Shown piece after piece: positions 8,599 through 17,300 of a DNA stretch of 39,233 nucleotides. The stretch comes from Streptomyces klenkii (lineage in GTDB: Bacteria; Actinomycetota; Actinomycetes; Streptomycetales; Streptomycetaceae), in the NCBI RefSeq assembly GCF_003626645.1, contig NZ_RBAM01000029.1, positions 1 to 39,233 on the forward strand, given 5' to 3'. The position numbers and the translations under genes were made by a program. The notes under the pieces are model-generated. The model was not told the origin of the DNA, made no database searches, and was given only the letters and a program-made list of their open reading frames with translations. Each line of letters starts with the position of its first letter. Position 1 is the stretch's first letter.

Positions 8599-9153
8599 GT
8601 GTTCCTTCCCCTGCCCACACCTGTGCCCGGCTCCTCCCCGGTCTCCTCCGGCGCCCCGGGCGCGCCTTCCGAGGCGGACCTCCTCGCCTTCGCCCGGCGC
8701 GCGGCCGCCGACGCGCGGCTGGTCTCCTCCCTCCCGCTGGATCCCGAGGGCCGCACCTGGATGCGGCTCAACGGGCCCGGCGACAGCGAGGCCTGGCTGA
8801 TCGGCTGGCCGCCGGGCAGCGGCACCGGCTGGCACGACCACGGCGGTTCGCACGGCGCGCTGGCCGTCGCGGGCGGCGTGCTCACGGAGCACTCGCTGGC
8901 GGCCCCGCTGCCCACGGACGGCTGGATGGCGCTGGAGCTGGCGGACGGCATCGACCGCGAGAGGCGGCTCTCCGGCGGGCAGGGCCGGGCCTTCGGCGCC
9001 CATCACGTGCACCAGGTGCGCAACGCCTCGGCGGAGCAGCACGCGGTGTCCGTGCACGCCTACTACCCGCCGCTGCCCCTGATGCGGCGGTACGGCCGCA
9101 GCGGGCAGGTGCTGCGGCTGGAGCAGGTCGAATGGCCGGAGGAGTGGGCGTGA
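8599..9153 (+). CDS. Cysteine dioxygenase family protein (cupin)
   Basis: This 184-residue type I cysteine dioxygenase (PF05995) oxidises cysteine to cysteine sulfinate with non-haem iron. The cupin ligands are His79 and His81 in GTGWHDHGG and His138 in HHVHQVRN. SVHAYYPPL near the end matches the conserved active-site Tyr region of the family. GTG at 8599 has AGGA eight bases upstream. An in-frame ATG at 8542 would run through the hairpin and add a basic extension unlike the family. It is preceded by the Cys-rich leader peptide and overlaps the rhodanese gene by four bases. A 3-mercaptopropionate dioxygenase activity cannot be excluded. Confidence 0.85.
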   Translation: MFLPLPTPVPGSSPVSSGAPGAPSEADLLAFARRAAADARLVSSLPLDPEGRTWMRLNGPGDSEAWLIGWPPGSGTGWHDHGGSHGALAVAGGVLTEHSLAAPLPTDGWMALELADGIDRERRLSGGQGRAFGAHHVHQVRNASAEQHAVSVHAYYPPLPLMRRYGRSGQVLRLEQVEWPEEWA

Positions 9154-9545
9154 GGGTCGAGGAGCTGCTGGCGTCCGCCCGCGAGGGCCTGGACCGGCTC
9201 GGCCCCGCCGAAGCCGCGGCCGCTCAGGCCGCGGGCGGGCTGCTGGTCGACATCCGCTACGCGGCACTGCGCGAGCGCGACGGGACCATCCCGGGAGCAC
9301 TCGTGGTGGAGCGCAACGAGCTGGAGTGGCGGCTCGACCCGCAGTGCGAGCACCGCGCGCCCGAGGCGACCGGGCACGGCCTGCGGGTGGTCGTGGTCTG
9401 CAACGAGGGCTACGCGTCGAGCCTGGCGGCGGCCTCCCTGCGCCTGCTGGGCCTGCACCGCGCCACGGATCTGGCGGGCGGCTTCCAGGCCTGGCGGGCG
9501 GCGGGGCTGCCGGTGGCGCCGGGCGCGGCCGCGCAGGCGCCGTAG
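9150..9545 (+). CDS. Rhodanese-like sulfurtransferase
   Basis: This 131-residue single-domain rhodanese has LLVDIRYAAL at 31-40. The active-site loop starts at Cys84 (VVVCNEGYAS), and LAGGFQAWRAAGLPV is near the C-terminus. The GTG at 9150 overlaps the dioxygenase stop (GTGA), and GGAGGA lies six bases upstream inside the dioxygenase end, so the two are coupled. An in-frame ATG at 9132 is possible but would place that ribosome site inside the gene. Its role is likely handling persulfide or thiosulfate sulfur next to cysteine oxidation. The acceptor is unknown. Confidence 0.85.
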   Translation: MRVEELLASAREGLDRLGPAEAAAAQAAGGLLVDIRYAALRERDGTIPGALVVERNELEWRLDPQCEHRAPEATGHGLRVVVVCNEGYASSLAAASLRLLGLHRATDLAGGFQAWRAAGLPVAPGAAAQAP

Positions 9546-9801
9546 CATCAGCCCCGCGGGGCACGCCCATGCCACCGGCCGGGAGGCGTGGTCATGCACC
9601 TGCGGCCCCTCGGCGCCGTGACACCGCCGGGGTGGCGCAGCACGGCCTCTCCGGCCCGCCGGGCCGCGGCGGCGGCCGGGCCGTCGACGGCCTCGTCCGT
9701 CTCGCGGTGGGAGAGCTCCCGGTCCAGGACGCCTCCGGGGCTTCGCAACGGCGCACCGGGCCCGCCCGGGGGCCATGGACGCCGTGCCGCCCGCGTGCCT
9801 C
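9546..9801. other. Non-coding gap between convergent rhodanese and recX
   Basis: This 256-nt stretch holds a perfect palindrome GCCCCGCGGGGC (9551-9562) just after the rhodanese stop, possibly part of a terminator. A short minus-strand open frame (9548-9748) lacks a ribosome site and domain features, and I do not call it. Confidence 0.5.
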
Positions 9802-10428
9802 CTACAGATCCGCCAAGTGGTCGAGCAGCTCCGGGTCCTCGCCCTCCTCCTCCAGCGCGCGGCGCACCACGCGCAGGGCGAGGCCCTCGGCATAGCCCTT
9901 GCGGGCCAGCATCCCGGCGAGGCGGCGCAGCCGCTTCTCGCGGTCCAGCCCGCGGGTGGAGCGGAGCTTGCGCTCGACCAGCTCGCGGGCGGTGCGCTCC
10001 TCCTGCTCGGCGTCGAGCTGCCCCACGGCCTCGTCGATCACGGCGGAATCCACGCCCTTGGTGCGCAGCTCGCGCGCGAGGGCGCGGCGGGCCAGGCCCC
10101 GGCCGTGGTGCCGGGACTCGACCCAGGCCCCGGCGAACGCCGCGTCGTCGATCAGGCCCACGTCCTCGAAGCGGGAGAGGACCTCCTCGGCGACCTCGTC
10201 GGGGATGCCCCGCTTGGCCAGGGCGTCCGCGAGCTGCTTGCGGGTGCGCGGGGTCCCGGTGAGCAGGCGCAGGCAGATCGCCCGCGCCTGCTCCTCGGGC
10301 GGCAGCGGCGCCCCGGTGCCCCCGGCCCTCGACGAGGAGGGGGCGCCACCGCCGGCTCGGTCATCCGCATCCGGTCCCGGCGGGTCTTCCCCGGCGCCCG
10401 GCCGGGGGTGCTCCCATCGGCGTGTCAT
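9802..10428 (-). CDS. recX: RecA regulatory protein RecX
   Basis: This 208-residue protein modulates RecA filament assembly and activity. An N-terminal Pro/Gly/Asp-rich extension (about 1-42) is followed by the three-helix-repeat RecX core: ARAICLRLLTGTPRTRKQLADALAKRG, then the segment FEDVGLIDDAAFAGAWVES and the C-terminal helices. The ATG at 10428 is three bases after the recA stop. That arrangement is typical of a recA-recX operon, in which recX is expressed by read-through. It is convergent with the rhodanese gene. Confidence 0.93.
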   Translation of the reverse strand: MTRRWEHPRPGAGEDPPGPDADDRAGGGAPSSSRAGGTGAPLPPEEQARAICLRLLTGTPRTRKQLADALAKRGIPDEVAEEVLSRFEDVGLIDDAAFAGAWVESRHHGRGLARRALARELRTKGVDSAVIDEAVGQLDAEQEERTARELVERKLRSTRGLDREKRLRRLAGMLARKGYAEGLALRVVRRALEEEGEDPELLDHLADL

Positions 10429-10431
10429 GGA

Positions 10432-11553
10432 TCAGCTCTTGGCAGCCGTGGCCTTGGCCGCCTTCGCCGTGGACTTCGCCGCCGGGGCGGGCACGGACTT
10501 GGCCGGCGCGTCCGCCTCGGCACCGGCCGCGGCGGGCTCGCCCTCCGGGGCCTCGGACGCGCCGCCCACACCCAGCTTCGTCTTGATCTTCTTCTCGATC
10601 TCGTCGGCGAGGGCGGGGTTGTCCTTGAGGAAGTTGCGGGCGTTCTCCTTGCCCTGGCCGAGCTGGTCGCCCTCGTACGTGTACCAGGCGCCGGCCTTGC
10701 GGACGAAGCCGTGCTCCACGCCCATGTCGATCAGGCCGCCCTCGCGGCTGATGCCCTGGCCGTAGAGGATGTCGAACTCGGCCTGCTTGAAGGGCGGCGC
10801 GACCTTGTTCTTGACGACCTTGCAGCGGGTGCGGTTGCCGACGGCCTCGGTGCCGTCCTTCAGGGTCTCGATGCGGCGGATGTCGATGCGCACCGAGGCG
10901 TAGAACTTCAGTGCCCGGCCACCGGTCGTGGTCTCCGGGGAGCCGAACATCACGCCGATCTTCTCGCGGAGCTGGTTGATGAAGATCGCGGTGGTCTTGG
11001 ACTGGTTGAGCGCGCTGGTGATCTTCCGGAGCGCCTGGCTCATGAGCCGGGCCTGGAGGCCCACGTGGGAGTCGCCCATCTCGCCCTCGATCTCCGCGCG
11101 CGGCACCAGGGCCGCCACGGAGTCGATGACGATCAGGTCGAGCGCGCCGGAGCGCACCAGCATGTCGACGATCTCCAGGGCCTGCTCGCCGTTGTCCGGC
11201 TGGGACAGGATGAGGTTGTCGATGTCGACGCCGAGCTTCTTGGCGTACTCGGGGTCGAGGGCGTGCTCGGCGTCCACGAAGGCCACCGTGCCGCCGGCGC
11301 GCTGGGCGTTGGCCACGGCGTGCAGGGTCAGGGTCGTCTTGCCGGAGGATTCCGGGCCGTAGACCTCCACCACACGGCCGCGCGGGAGACCGCCGACGCC
11401 GAGGGCGACGTCGAGAGCGGTCGACCCGGTGGGGATGACCTCGATGGGCTCGTTCGGCCGCTCTCCGAGGCGCATCACGGCACCCTTGCCGAATTGCCGT
11501 TCAATCTGTGCGAGCGCGGCGTCCAGCGCCTTCTCGCGGTCGGTGCCTGCCAT
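10432..11553 (-). CDS. recA: Recombinase RecA
   Basis: The protein has 373 residues. It forms ATP-dependent filaments on single-stranded DNA, exchanges strands and stimulates LexA cleavage. Walker A GPESSGKT is at 66-73; LIVIDSVAAL carries the Walker B Asp. Loop L1 GEMGDSHVGLQARLMSQ and loop L2 GVMFGSPETTTGG are intact. The C-terminus (about 330-373) is an Ala/Lys/Pro-rich tail typical of Streptomyces RecA. The ATG at 11553 gives the family N-terminus MAGTDREKALDAAL. Upstream lie a damage-responsive RecA-NDp-type promoter and a second promoter with an SOS box. Confidence 0.98.
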   Translation of the reverse strand: MAGTDREKALDAALAQIERQFGKGAVMRLGERPNEPIEVIPTGSTALDVALGVGGLPRGRVVEVYGPESSGKTTLTLHAVANAQRAGGTVAFVDAEHALDPEYAKKLGVDIDNLILSQPDNGEQALEIVDMLVRSGALDLIVIDSVAALVPRAEIEGEMGDSHVGLQARLMSQALRKITSALNQSKTTAIFINQLREKIGVMFGSPETTTGGRALKFYASVRIDIRRIETLKDGTEAVGNRTRCKVVKNKVAPPFKQAEFDILYGQGISREGGLIDMGVEHGFVRKAGAWYTYEGDQLGQGKENARNFLKDNPALADEIEKKIKTKLGVGGASEAPEGEPAAAGAEADAPAKSVPAPAAKSTAKAAKATAAKS

Positions 11554-11596
11554 GGGTTCCACCCGGTTTGCTTGAGTCGATCGCTTCACGTCCACG

Positions 11597-11619
11597 ACGC
11601 TAACGCCTGCCACTGACAA
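11597..11619 (-). promoter_or_regulatory. RecA-NDp (PafBC-type) promoter of recA
   Basis: TTGTCAGTG (11619-11611), exactly 8 nt, then TAGCGT (11602-11597). This fits the actinobacterial RecA-independent DNA-damage promoter tTGTCRgtg-N8-TAnnnT. It places the start about 37 nt before the ATG. Confidence 0.8.
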
Positions 11620-11713
11620 TGCGCCCGGGCGTCGCTCCGGCCTGTGGATAACCCGGCCCGCGAAGGAGCCCGGAACGCGGCTTCCGCCACGGCTCCACAG
11701 CGCCGGGGAACCC

Positions 11714-11743
11714 ATAAGAATGGATGTTCGATTTTGCTGTCAA
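11714..11743 (-). promoter_or_regulatory. Distal recA promoter with SOS (LexA) box
   Basis: TTGACA (11743-11738), 18 nt, TCTTAT (11719-11714). The box GAACATCCATTC (11729-11718) lies between and over these elements. It has the GAAC-N4-GTTC pattern with one mismatch and is the SOS box expected for Streptomyces recA. Confidence 0.75.
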
Positions 11744-11770
11744 GCGCGCCACTCCGGGCCCGCCGCCCTG

Positions 11771-12895
11771 TCAGCCCCCGGTCTCTCCCGCCGCCCCCGT
11801 CACCTCGTACCGCCTCACGTACGCGCTCAGGAACGCCTGCAGCGTCGCCGTCGCCGGGATGGCCACCAGCGCCCCCACCGCCCCGAGCAGGGCGGCGCCC
11901 GCGACCACCGAGCCGAAGGCGACGGCGGGGTGGATGTCGACGGTCCTGGCGGTGATGCGCGGCTGGAGCACGTAGTTCTCGAACTGCTGGTAGACCACCA
12001 CGAAGCCGAGCACCCAGACCGCGTACCAGGGGTCCACCGTGAACGCCAGCAGCACGGGCAGGGCGCCCGCCAGGTAGGTGCCGATCGTCGGGATGAACTG
12101 CGAGACGAAGCCCACCCAGATCGCGAGGGCGGGCGCGTAGGGCACCCCCAGGATCACGAGCAGCACGTAATGGGCGATGCCGGAGATCACCGCCATGAGG
12201 GCGCGCGAGTAGATGTAGCCACCGGTCTTGGCGACGGCGAGCTCCCAGGCGCGCAGCACCTCGGCCTGCCGGCGGGGCGGCAGCACGGAGCACAGGGCCC
12301 GGCGCAGCCGGGGCCCGTCCGCCGCGAAGTAGAACGAGAACAGCACCACGGTCAGCAGCTGGAACAGCCCGCCCAGGACCGTGGCCGAGACGTCCAGGAC
12401 GCCGCTGGCGCTGCTCTTCACGTACCGCTGCAGCCATTCCGAGTGCAGCAGGCTCTCCTGGACCTGCACGCGGGACAGGCTCGTGCGGAACACCCGGTTG
12501 ATCCACTTGATGACCGCGTCGAGGTACGAGGGGAAGTTCTCGACCATGGTCATGATCTGGTCGGCGAGCATCGAGCCGAGCAGGGCGAAGAAGCCCGCGA
12601 CGACGATGGTGACGGCGAGGAAGACCAGGCCCGTCGCCAGGCCGCGGCGGAGACCGCGGGCGGACAGCCGGGAGACGGCCGGCTCGATGGCCAGGGCGAG
12701 GAAGAAGGCGATCAGGATGTTCAGCAGCAGCCCGATCAGCTGCTGGAAGGCCCAGATCGCCAGCATGAAGCAGGCGACCAGGGCGAGCGCCGACACCATG
12801 GCACGGGGCAGCCAGGGCGGCATGCCGGCGGCGGTGCCGGGCGGGGGCGGTGGGGCGGGCGGGGCGGGTTCCGGAGCGGGATCGTCTGCTGCCAC
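11771..12895 (-). CDS. AI-2E family transporter / PerM-like membrane protein
   Basis: This 374-residue polytopic membrane protein belongs to PF01594. A Pro-rich cytoplasmic N-terminus (1-25) precedes two helices (about 32-75). A third helix (about 85-105) and an extracellular helical region follow, then four to five C-terminal helices including the conserved FVSQFIPTIGTYLAGALPVLL and QQFENYVLQPRI motifs. The start is GTG at 12895 with no strong ribosome site. The family's transported substrate is generally unsettled. The gene has its own promoter region, separate from recA, which lies downstream on the same strand. Confidence 0.88.
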   Translation of the reverse strand: MAADDPAPEPAPPAPPPPPGTAAGMPPWLPRAMVSALALVACFMLAIWAFQQLIGLLLNILIAFFLALAIEPAVSRLSARGLRRGLATGLVFLAVTIVVAGFFALLGSMLADQIMTMVENFPSYLDAVIKWINRVFRTSLSRVQVQESLLHSEWLQRYVKSSASGVLDVSATVLGGLFQLLTVVLFSFYFAADGPRLRRALCSVLPPRRQAEVLRAWELAVAKTGGYIYSRALMAVISGIAHYVLLVILGVPYAPALAIWVGFVSQFIPTIGTYLAGALPVLLAFTVDPWYAVWVLGFVVVYQQFENYVLQPRITARTVDIHPAVAFGSVVAGAALLGAVGALVAIPATATLQAFLSAYVRRYEVTGAAGETGG

Positions 12896-12961
12896 GCCGC
12901 AAGTGTGGCCTACCGGGCGAACCAGAAGAATGTCATCCGCGGCGCCGGCCCGGCATGTCCG

Positions 12962-13156
12962 TCAGCGTCTGTCGTCGGGGATCTCCAGCGCCCGGCACAC
13001 CGCCCGCCACACGTCCTTGGCGTTCCAGCCGGCGTCCAGCGCCTCGTGCACCGTCCTCCCGCCCAGCTCGGACATCACGTGGTCGCGCGCGAAGGAGTCG
13101 GCGTACGCCGCGCCGAAATGATTCGCCATCCGCTGCCAGAAAACCGTCAACCGCAT
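12962..13156 (-). CDS. DUF3046 protein
   Basis: This 64-residue protein of unknown function matches the actinobacterial DUF3046 pattern: MRLTVFWQRMANHFG, then DHVMSELGGRTVHEALDAG, then VWRAVCRALEIPDDRR. It is conserved next to recA in actinobacteria. The ATG at 13156 is chosen because the family starts MRLTxFW. GATACT lies 7 nt upstream of the ATG, so the mRNA may be leaderless. Confidence 0.88.
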   Translation of the reverse strand: MRLTVFWQRMANHFGAAYADSFARDHVMSELGGRTVHEALDAGWNAKDVWRAVCRALEIPDDRR

Positions 13157-13200
13157 GCGCCTAGTATCCCGCCCCTGAGGGTGCAGCCCGCCATGAGCCG

Positions 13201-13230
13201 CTGACCGGGGGGCGTTTTCCGGCCTACGGT
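13201..13230 (+). promoter_or_regulatory. Leaderless promoter of the alpha/alpha-toroid gene
   Basis: CTGACC (13201-13206), 18 nt, TACGGT (13225-13230). The predicted +1 falls on the A of the ATG at 13237, and there is no ribosome site. Confidence 0.5.
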
Positions 13231-13236
13231 CGGTGC

Positions 13237-14157
13237 ATGGCCCGATCCGGAACATCCCCCGCAGTCCGTGCCGAACAGTTCATCTGGCTCACCGCCCGCG
13301 TCCTGGAGCAGCGGAGATTCGCCTTTCACTTTCTGGACGGCGGCCCCGACGCCGTGGAAGCGGCCCTGGCGGCTTATCTCGGCGAGGACGGCGGCTACGG
13401 CTTCGCCCTGGAGCCGGACCTGCGCGGCCCCGTGAGCCAGCCGCTGCACACCGCCCACGCGCTGCGCGTCCTCGACGAGATCGGCCGCTGCGGCGACCGG
13501 CGCATGGAGCGCGTCTGCCGCTACCTGACGGCCGTCTCCACCCCCGACGGCGCGCTGCCCGCCCTCCACCCCTCCCTGCGCGGCTACCCGGCGGCCCCCT
13601 GGACCCCGGTGGTGGACGACCCGCCGAGCGACCTCCTGGCCACCGGCCCCGTGGTGGGCCTGCTGCACCGCAACGAGGTGTGGCACGCGTGGCTGTTCCG
13701 GGCCACCGACTTCTGCTGGGCCGCGGTGGAAGCCCTCGGCAGCGGCGCGCGGACTCACCCGTACGAGGTGTCGGCGGCGATCGCCTTCCTGGACGGGGCC
13801 CCGGACCGGCGGCGGGCGCAGGCGGCGGCCGAACGGCTCGGCCGGGTCGTCCGGGAGCAGCGGCTGGCGGTCCTGGACCCCGCGCGGGTGGCCGACTACC
13901 CCGTCTCCGAGGGCTACGCGCCGGGCGAGCACCACTACCCGCACGACTACGCGCCCACCCCGGACTCGCCGGCCCGCTCCTGGTTCACCGACGCGGAGAT
14001 GGAGCGGTCGCTGGACTTCCTGGCCGCCTCGCAGCAGGAGGACGGCGGCTGGCCTGTCCGCTGGCGCGAGTGGGCGCCCGGCACCCGCCTGGAGTGCCGG
14101 CCGATGGTGACCCTCACCGCCCTGCTGACCCTGCGCGCCTACGACCGCGCCGTGTGA
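13237..14157 (+). CDS. Prenyltransferase/terpene-cyclase-like alpha/alpha toroid protein, function unknown
   Basis: This 306-residue soluble protein has repeated motifs of the squalene/oxidosqualene cyclase and protein prenyltransferase toroid. They are EDGGYGFALEPDLRG near 50, FLAASQQEDGGWPVRWREWAPGT near 265-285, and a weaker TPDGALPALHP near 105. No DxDD catalytic motif or signal peptide is visible, and the length is about half that of a cyclase, so an enzymatic role is doubtful. It is conserved near recA in streptomycetes, as far as I recall. A leaderless start is supported by the promoter position. Confidence 0.7.
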   Translation: MARSGTSPAVRAEQFIWLTARVLEQRRFAFHFLDGGPDAVEAALAAYLGEDGGYGFALEPDLRGPVSQPLHTAHALRVLDEIGRCGDRRMERVCRYLTAVSTPDGALPALHPSLRGYPAAPWTPVVDDPPSDLLATGPVVGLLHRNEVWHAWLFRATDFCWAAVEALGSGARTHPYEVSAAIAFLDGAPDRRRAQAAAERLGRVVREQRLAVLDPARVADYPVSEGYAPGEHHYPHDYAPTPDSPARSWFTDAEMERSLDFLAASQQEDGGWPVRWREWAPGTRLECRPMVTLTALLTLRAYDRAV

Positions 14158-14224
14158 CACCCGCCCCACGCCCGGGCGCCACCGCCTCACTCGCACACCA
14201 CCGCCCCGTCCCCGGCCGGCGCCT

Positions 14225-14276
14225 CATGCGCCAGGCCGTCACCGCCCCATGCGCCCGCGCCACCACCTCATGCGCC
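14225..14276 (+). repeat. Degenerate CATGCGCC repeats
   Basis: CATGCGCC occurs at 14225, 14248 and 14269 within a C-rich, imperfectly repeated stretch between the toroid gene and lhr. No gene is visible here. Confidence 0.5.
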
Positions 14277-14332
14277 CAGCCGCCACCGCCCCGCGCCCAC
14301 ACCCACCAGGACTGACCTGCGGGTCCGGGGCA

Positions 14333-14355
14333 TTGTCAGTGGTGCGGTGCACGAT
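14333..14355 (+). promoter_or_regulatory. RecA-NDp (PafBC-type) promoter of lhr, leaderless
   Basis: TTGTCAGTG (14333-14341), exactly 8 nt, CACGAT (14350-14355). The first nine bases are identical to the recA element, and the -10 differs from TAnnnT at one position. +1 is expected at about 14362-14363, on the lhr ATG. Confidence 0.68.
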
Positions 14356-14362
14356 GGGTGGC

Positions 14363-17300
14363 ATGGCGGACGAGACGGCGGCCGGTGCGGCGGCGGATGC
14401 GGGCGGGGCACTCGCGGGGTTCTCCCCGGCGACCCGCGCCTGGTTCACGGGGGCCTTCAGCGCGCCCACGGCGGCGCAGGCCGGGGCCTGGCGCGCGATC
14501 GGCGAGGGGTCGGACGTCCTCGTGGTCGCACCGACGGGGTCCGGCAAGACCCTCGCGGCCTTCCTCGCCTCGCTGGACCGGCTGGCGAGCAGCCCGCCGC
14601 CGGCCGAGGCCAAGAAGCGCTGCCGGGTGCTCTACGTGTCCCCGCTCAAGGCCCTCGCGGTGGACGTGGAGCGCAACCTGCGCAGCCCGCTGACCGGCAT
14701 CCGGCAGGCGGCCGTCCGGCTGGGGCTGCCCGAGCCGGAGGTGCGCGTCGGGATCCGCTCCGGCGACACCCCGCCCGCCGAGCGCCGGTCCCTCGTCAAC
14801 AGGCCGCCGGACATCCTCATCACCACGCCTGAATCGCTGTTCCTGATGCTGACGTCCGCCGCCAGGGACGCGCTGGCGGGCGTGGAGACGGTCATCCTCG
14901 ACGAGGTCCACGCCGTCGCCGGCACCAAGCGGGGCGCGCACCTCGCCCTGTCCCTGGAGCGGCTCGACGCCCTGCTGCCCCGCCCCGCGCGGCGCATCGG
15001 CCTGTCCGCGACGGTCCGGCCGGTGGACGAGGTGGCCCGCTACCTCTCGCCGCAGCGCCGGGTGGAGATCGTCCAGCCGCCGTCCGGCAAGGAGTTCGAC
15101 CTGTCGGTGGTCGTCCCGGTGCAGGACCTGGGCGAGCTGGGCTCGTCACCTGTGCAGGACAGCGGGGACGGCAAGGACAAGCCGTCGATCTGGCCCCACG
15201 TCGAGGAGCGCATCGCCGACCTCGTCCAGGCCCACCGCTCCACCATCGTCTTCGCCAACTCCCGCCGCCTGGCGGAGCGGCTGTGCAACCGGCTGAACGA
15301 GATCGCCTACGAGCGCACCACCGGCGAGTCCCTGCCCGAGCACCACTCCCCCGCCCAGCTGATGGCCGAGTCCGGCGCGGCCCGGGGGGCGCCGCCGGTC
15401 CTCGCCCGCGCGCACCACGGCTCGGTCTCTAAGGAGCAGCGCGCTCTGGTCGAGGAGGACCTCAAGGCGGGCCGGCTGCCCGCCGTCGTCGCGACGTCCA
15501 GCCTGGAGCTGGGCATCGACATGGGCGCCGTGGACCTCGTCGTCCAGGTCGAGTCGCCGCCGTCGGTCGCCTCCGGCCTCCAGCGCGTGGGCCGCGCGGG
15601 CCACCAGGTCGGCGCCGTGTCCACGGGCGTCGTCTTCCCCAAGTACCGGGGAGACCTGATGCAGGCGGCCGTGGTGACCGAGCGGATGCGCTCGGGGTCC
15701 ATCGAGTCGCTGCGGGTGCCCGCCAATCCGCTGGACGTCCTGGCGCAGCAGATCGTCGCCATGGTCTCCGTCGACCCCTGGGACGTGGAGGAGCTCCTGG
15801 CCCTGGTGCGGCGGGCCGCCCCGTTCGCCTCGCTGCCCGAGTCGGCCTACACGGCGGTGCTCGACATGCTCGCCGGCCGGTATCCCTCCGACGCCTTCGC
15901 GGAGCTGCGGCCGCGCCTGGTGTGGGACCGCGTGGCCGGCACGGTCACGGGGCGCCCGGGCGCTCAGCGGCTGGCCGTCACCTCCGGCGGCACCATCCCC
16001 GACCGCGGCCTGTTCGGCGTCTTCCTGGCCGGAGCCGACTCCAAGGACGGCGCCAAGGGCGGGCGCCGGGTCGGCGAGCTCGACGAGGAGATGGTCTACG
16101 AGTCGCGCGTGGGCGACGTCTTCACACTGGGCACCACCTCGTGGCGGATCGAGGACATCACGCGCGACAGGGTCCTCGTCACCCCTGCCCCGGGCGTCCC
16201 CGGGCGGCTGCCCTTCTGGAAGGGCGACCAGCTCGGGCGCCCGCTCGAACTGGGCCGGGCCCTGGGCGCGTTCCTGCGCGAGGTGGGCTCCGCCGAGCCG
16301 GACGCCGCCCGCAAGCGCCTGACGGCCGCCGGGCTGGACACCTGGGCGGCGGACAACGCCCTGGCCTACCTGAGCGAGCAGCGCGAGGCCTGCGGCCACG
16401 TCCCGGACGACCGGACCATCGTCGTGGAGCGCTTCCGCGACGAGCTGGGCGACTGGCGCGTCGTGGTCCACTCGCCCTTCGGCGCACAGGTGCACGCCCC
16501 CTGGGCGCTCGCCCTGGGCGCCCGGCTCGCCGAGCGGTACGGCATGGACGCCCAGGTGATGCACGCGGACGACGGCATCGTGCTGCGGCTGCCCGACGCC
16601 GACCTGATGGGCCTCGACCTCCTCGACGCCGACCCCGCCCGCCAGGGCGCGGAGCACGACGGCGAGCAGTCGCCCGTCGGCGCCGCGGACGTCGTCTTCG
16701 ACAAGGGCGAGGTCGACGGGATCGTCACCGACCAGGTGGGCGGATCCGCCCTGTTCGCCTCGCGCTTCCGCGAGTGCGCCGCCCGCGCCCTGCTGCTGCC
16801 CCGCCGCAGCCCCGGCAAGCGCACCCCGCTGTGGCAGCAGCGCCAGCGCGCCGCCCAGCTGCTCCAGGTGGCGAGCGAGTTCGGATCGTTCCCGATCATC
16901 CTGGAGGCCGTCCGCGAGTGCCTCCAGGACGTCTTCGACGTCCCCGGCCTCACCGAGCTGATGGGCGACATCGAGGCCCGCCGCGTACGGCTGGTGGAGG
17001 TGACCACCCCGGAGCCGTCGCCGTTCGCCCGCTCCCTGCTCTTCGGCTACGTCGCCCAGTTCCTGTACGAGGGCGACTCGCCCCTCGCGGAGCGCCGCGC
17101 CGCCGCCCTGTCCTTGGACTCGCGGCTGCTGTCCGAGCTCCTGGGCCAGGCCGAGCTGCGCGAACTCCTCGACGCCGAGGTCCTGGCCGGCCTGGAGCGC
17201 GAGTTGCAGTGGCTCACGGACGACCGGCGGGCCAAGGACCCGGAGAGCGTCGCCGACCTGCTGCGCCTCCTCGGCCCGCTCACCGACGCCGCACTGGCCG

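Noticed and set aside
9548..9748. Short minus-strand frame between rhodanese and recX
   Set aside because: There is no ribosome site, its composition is unlike a protein, and it fills a gap between convergent genes. I could not support it.
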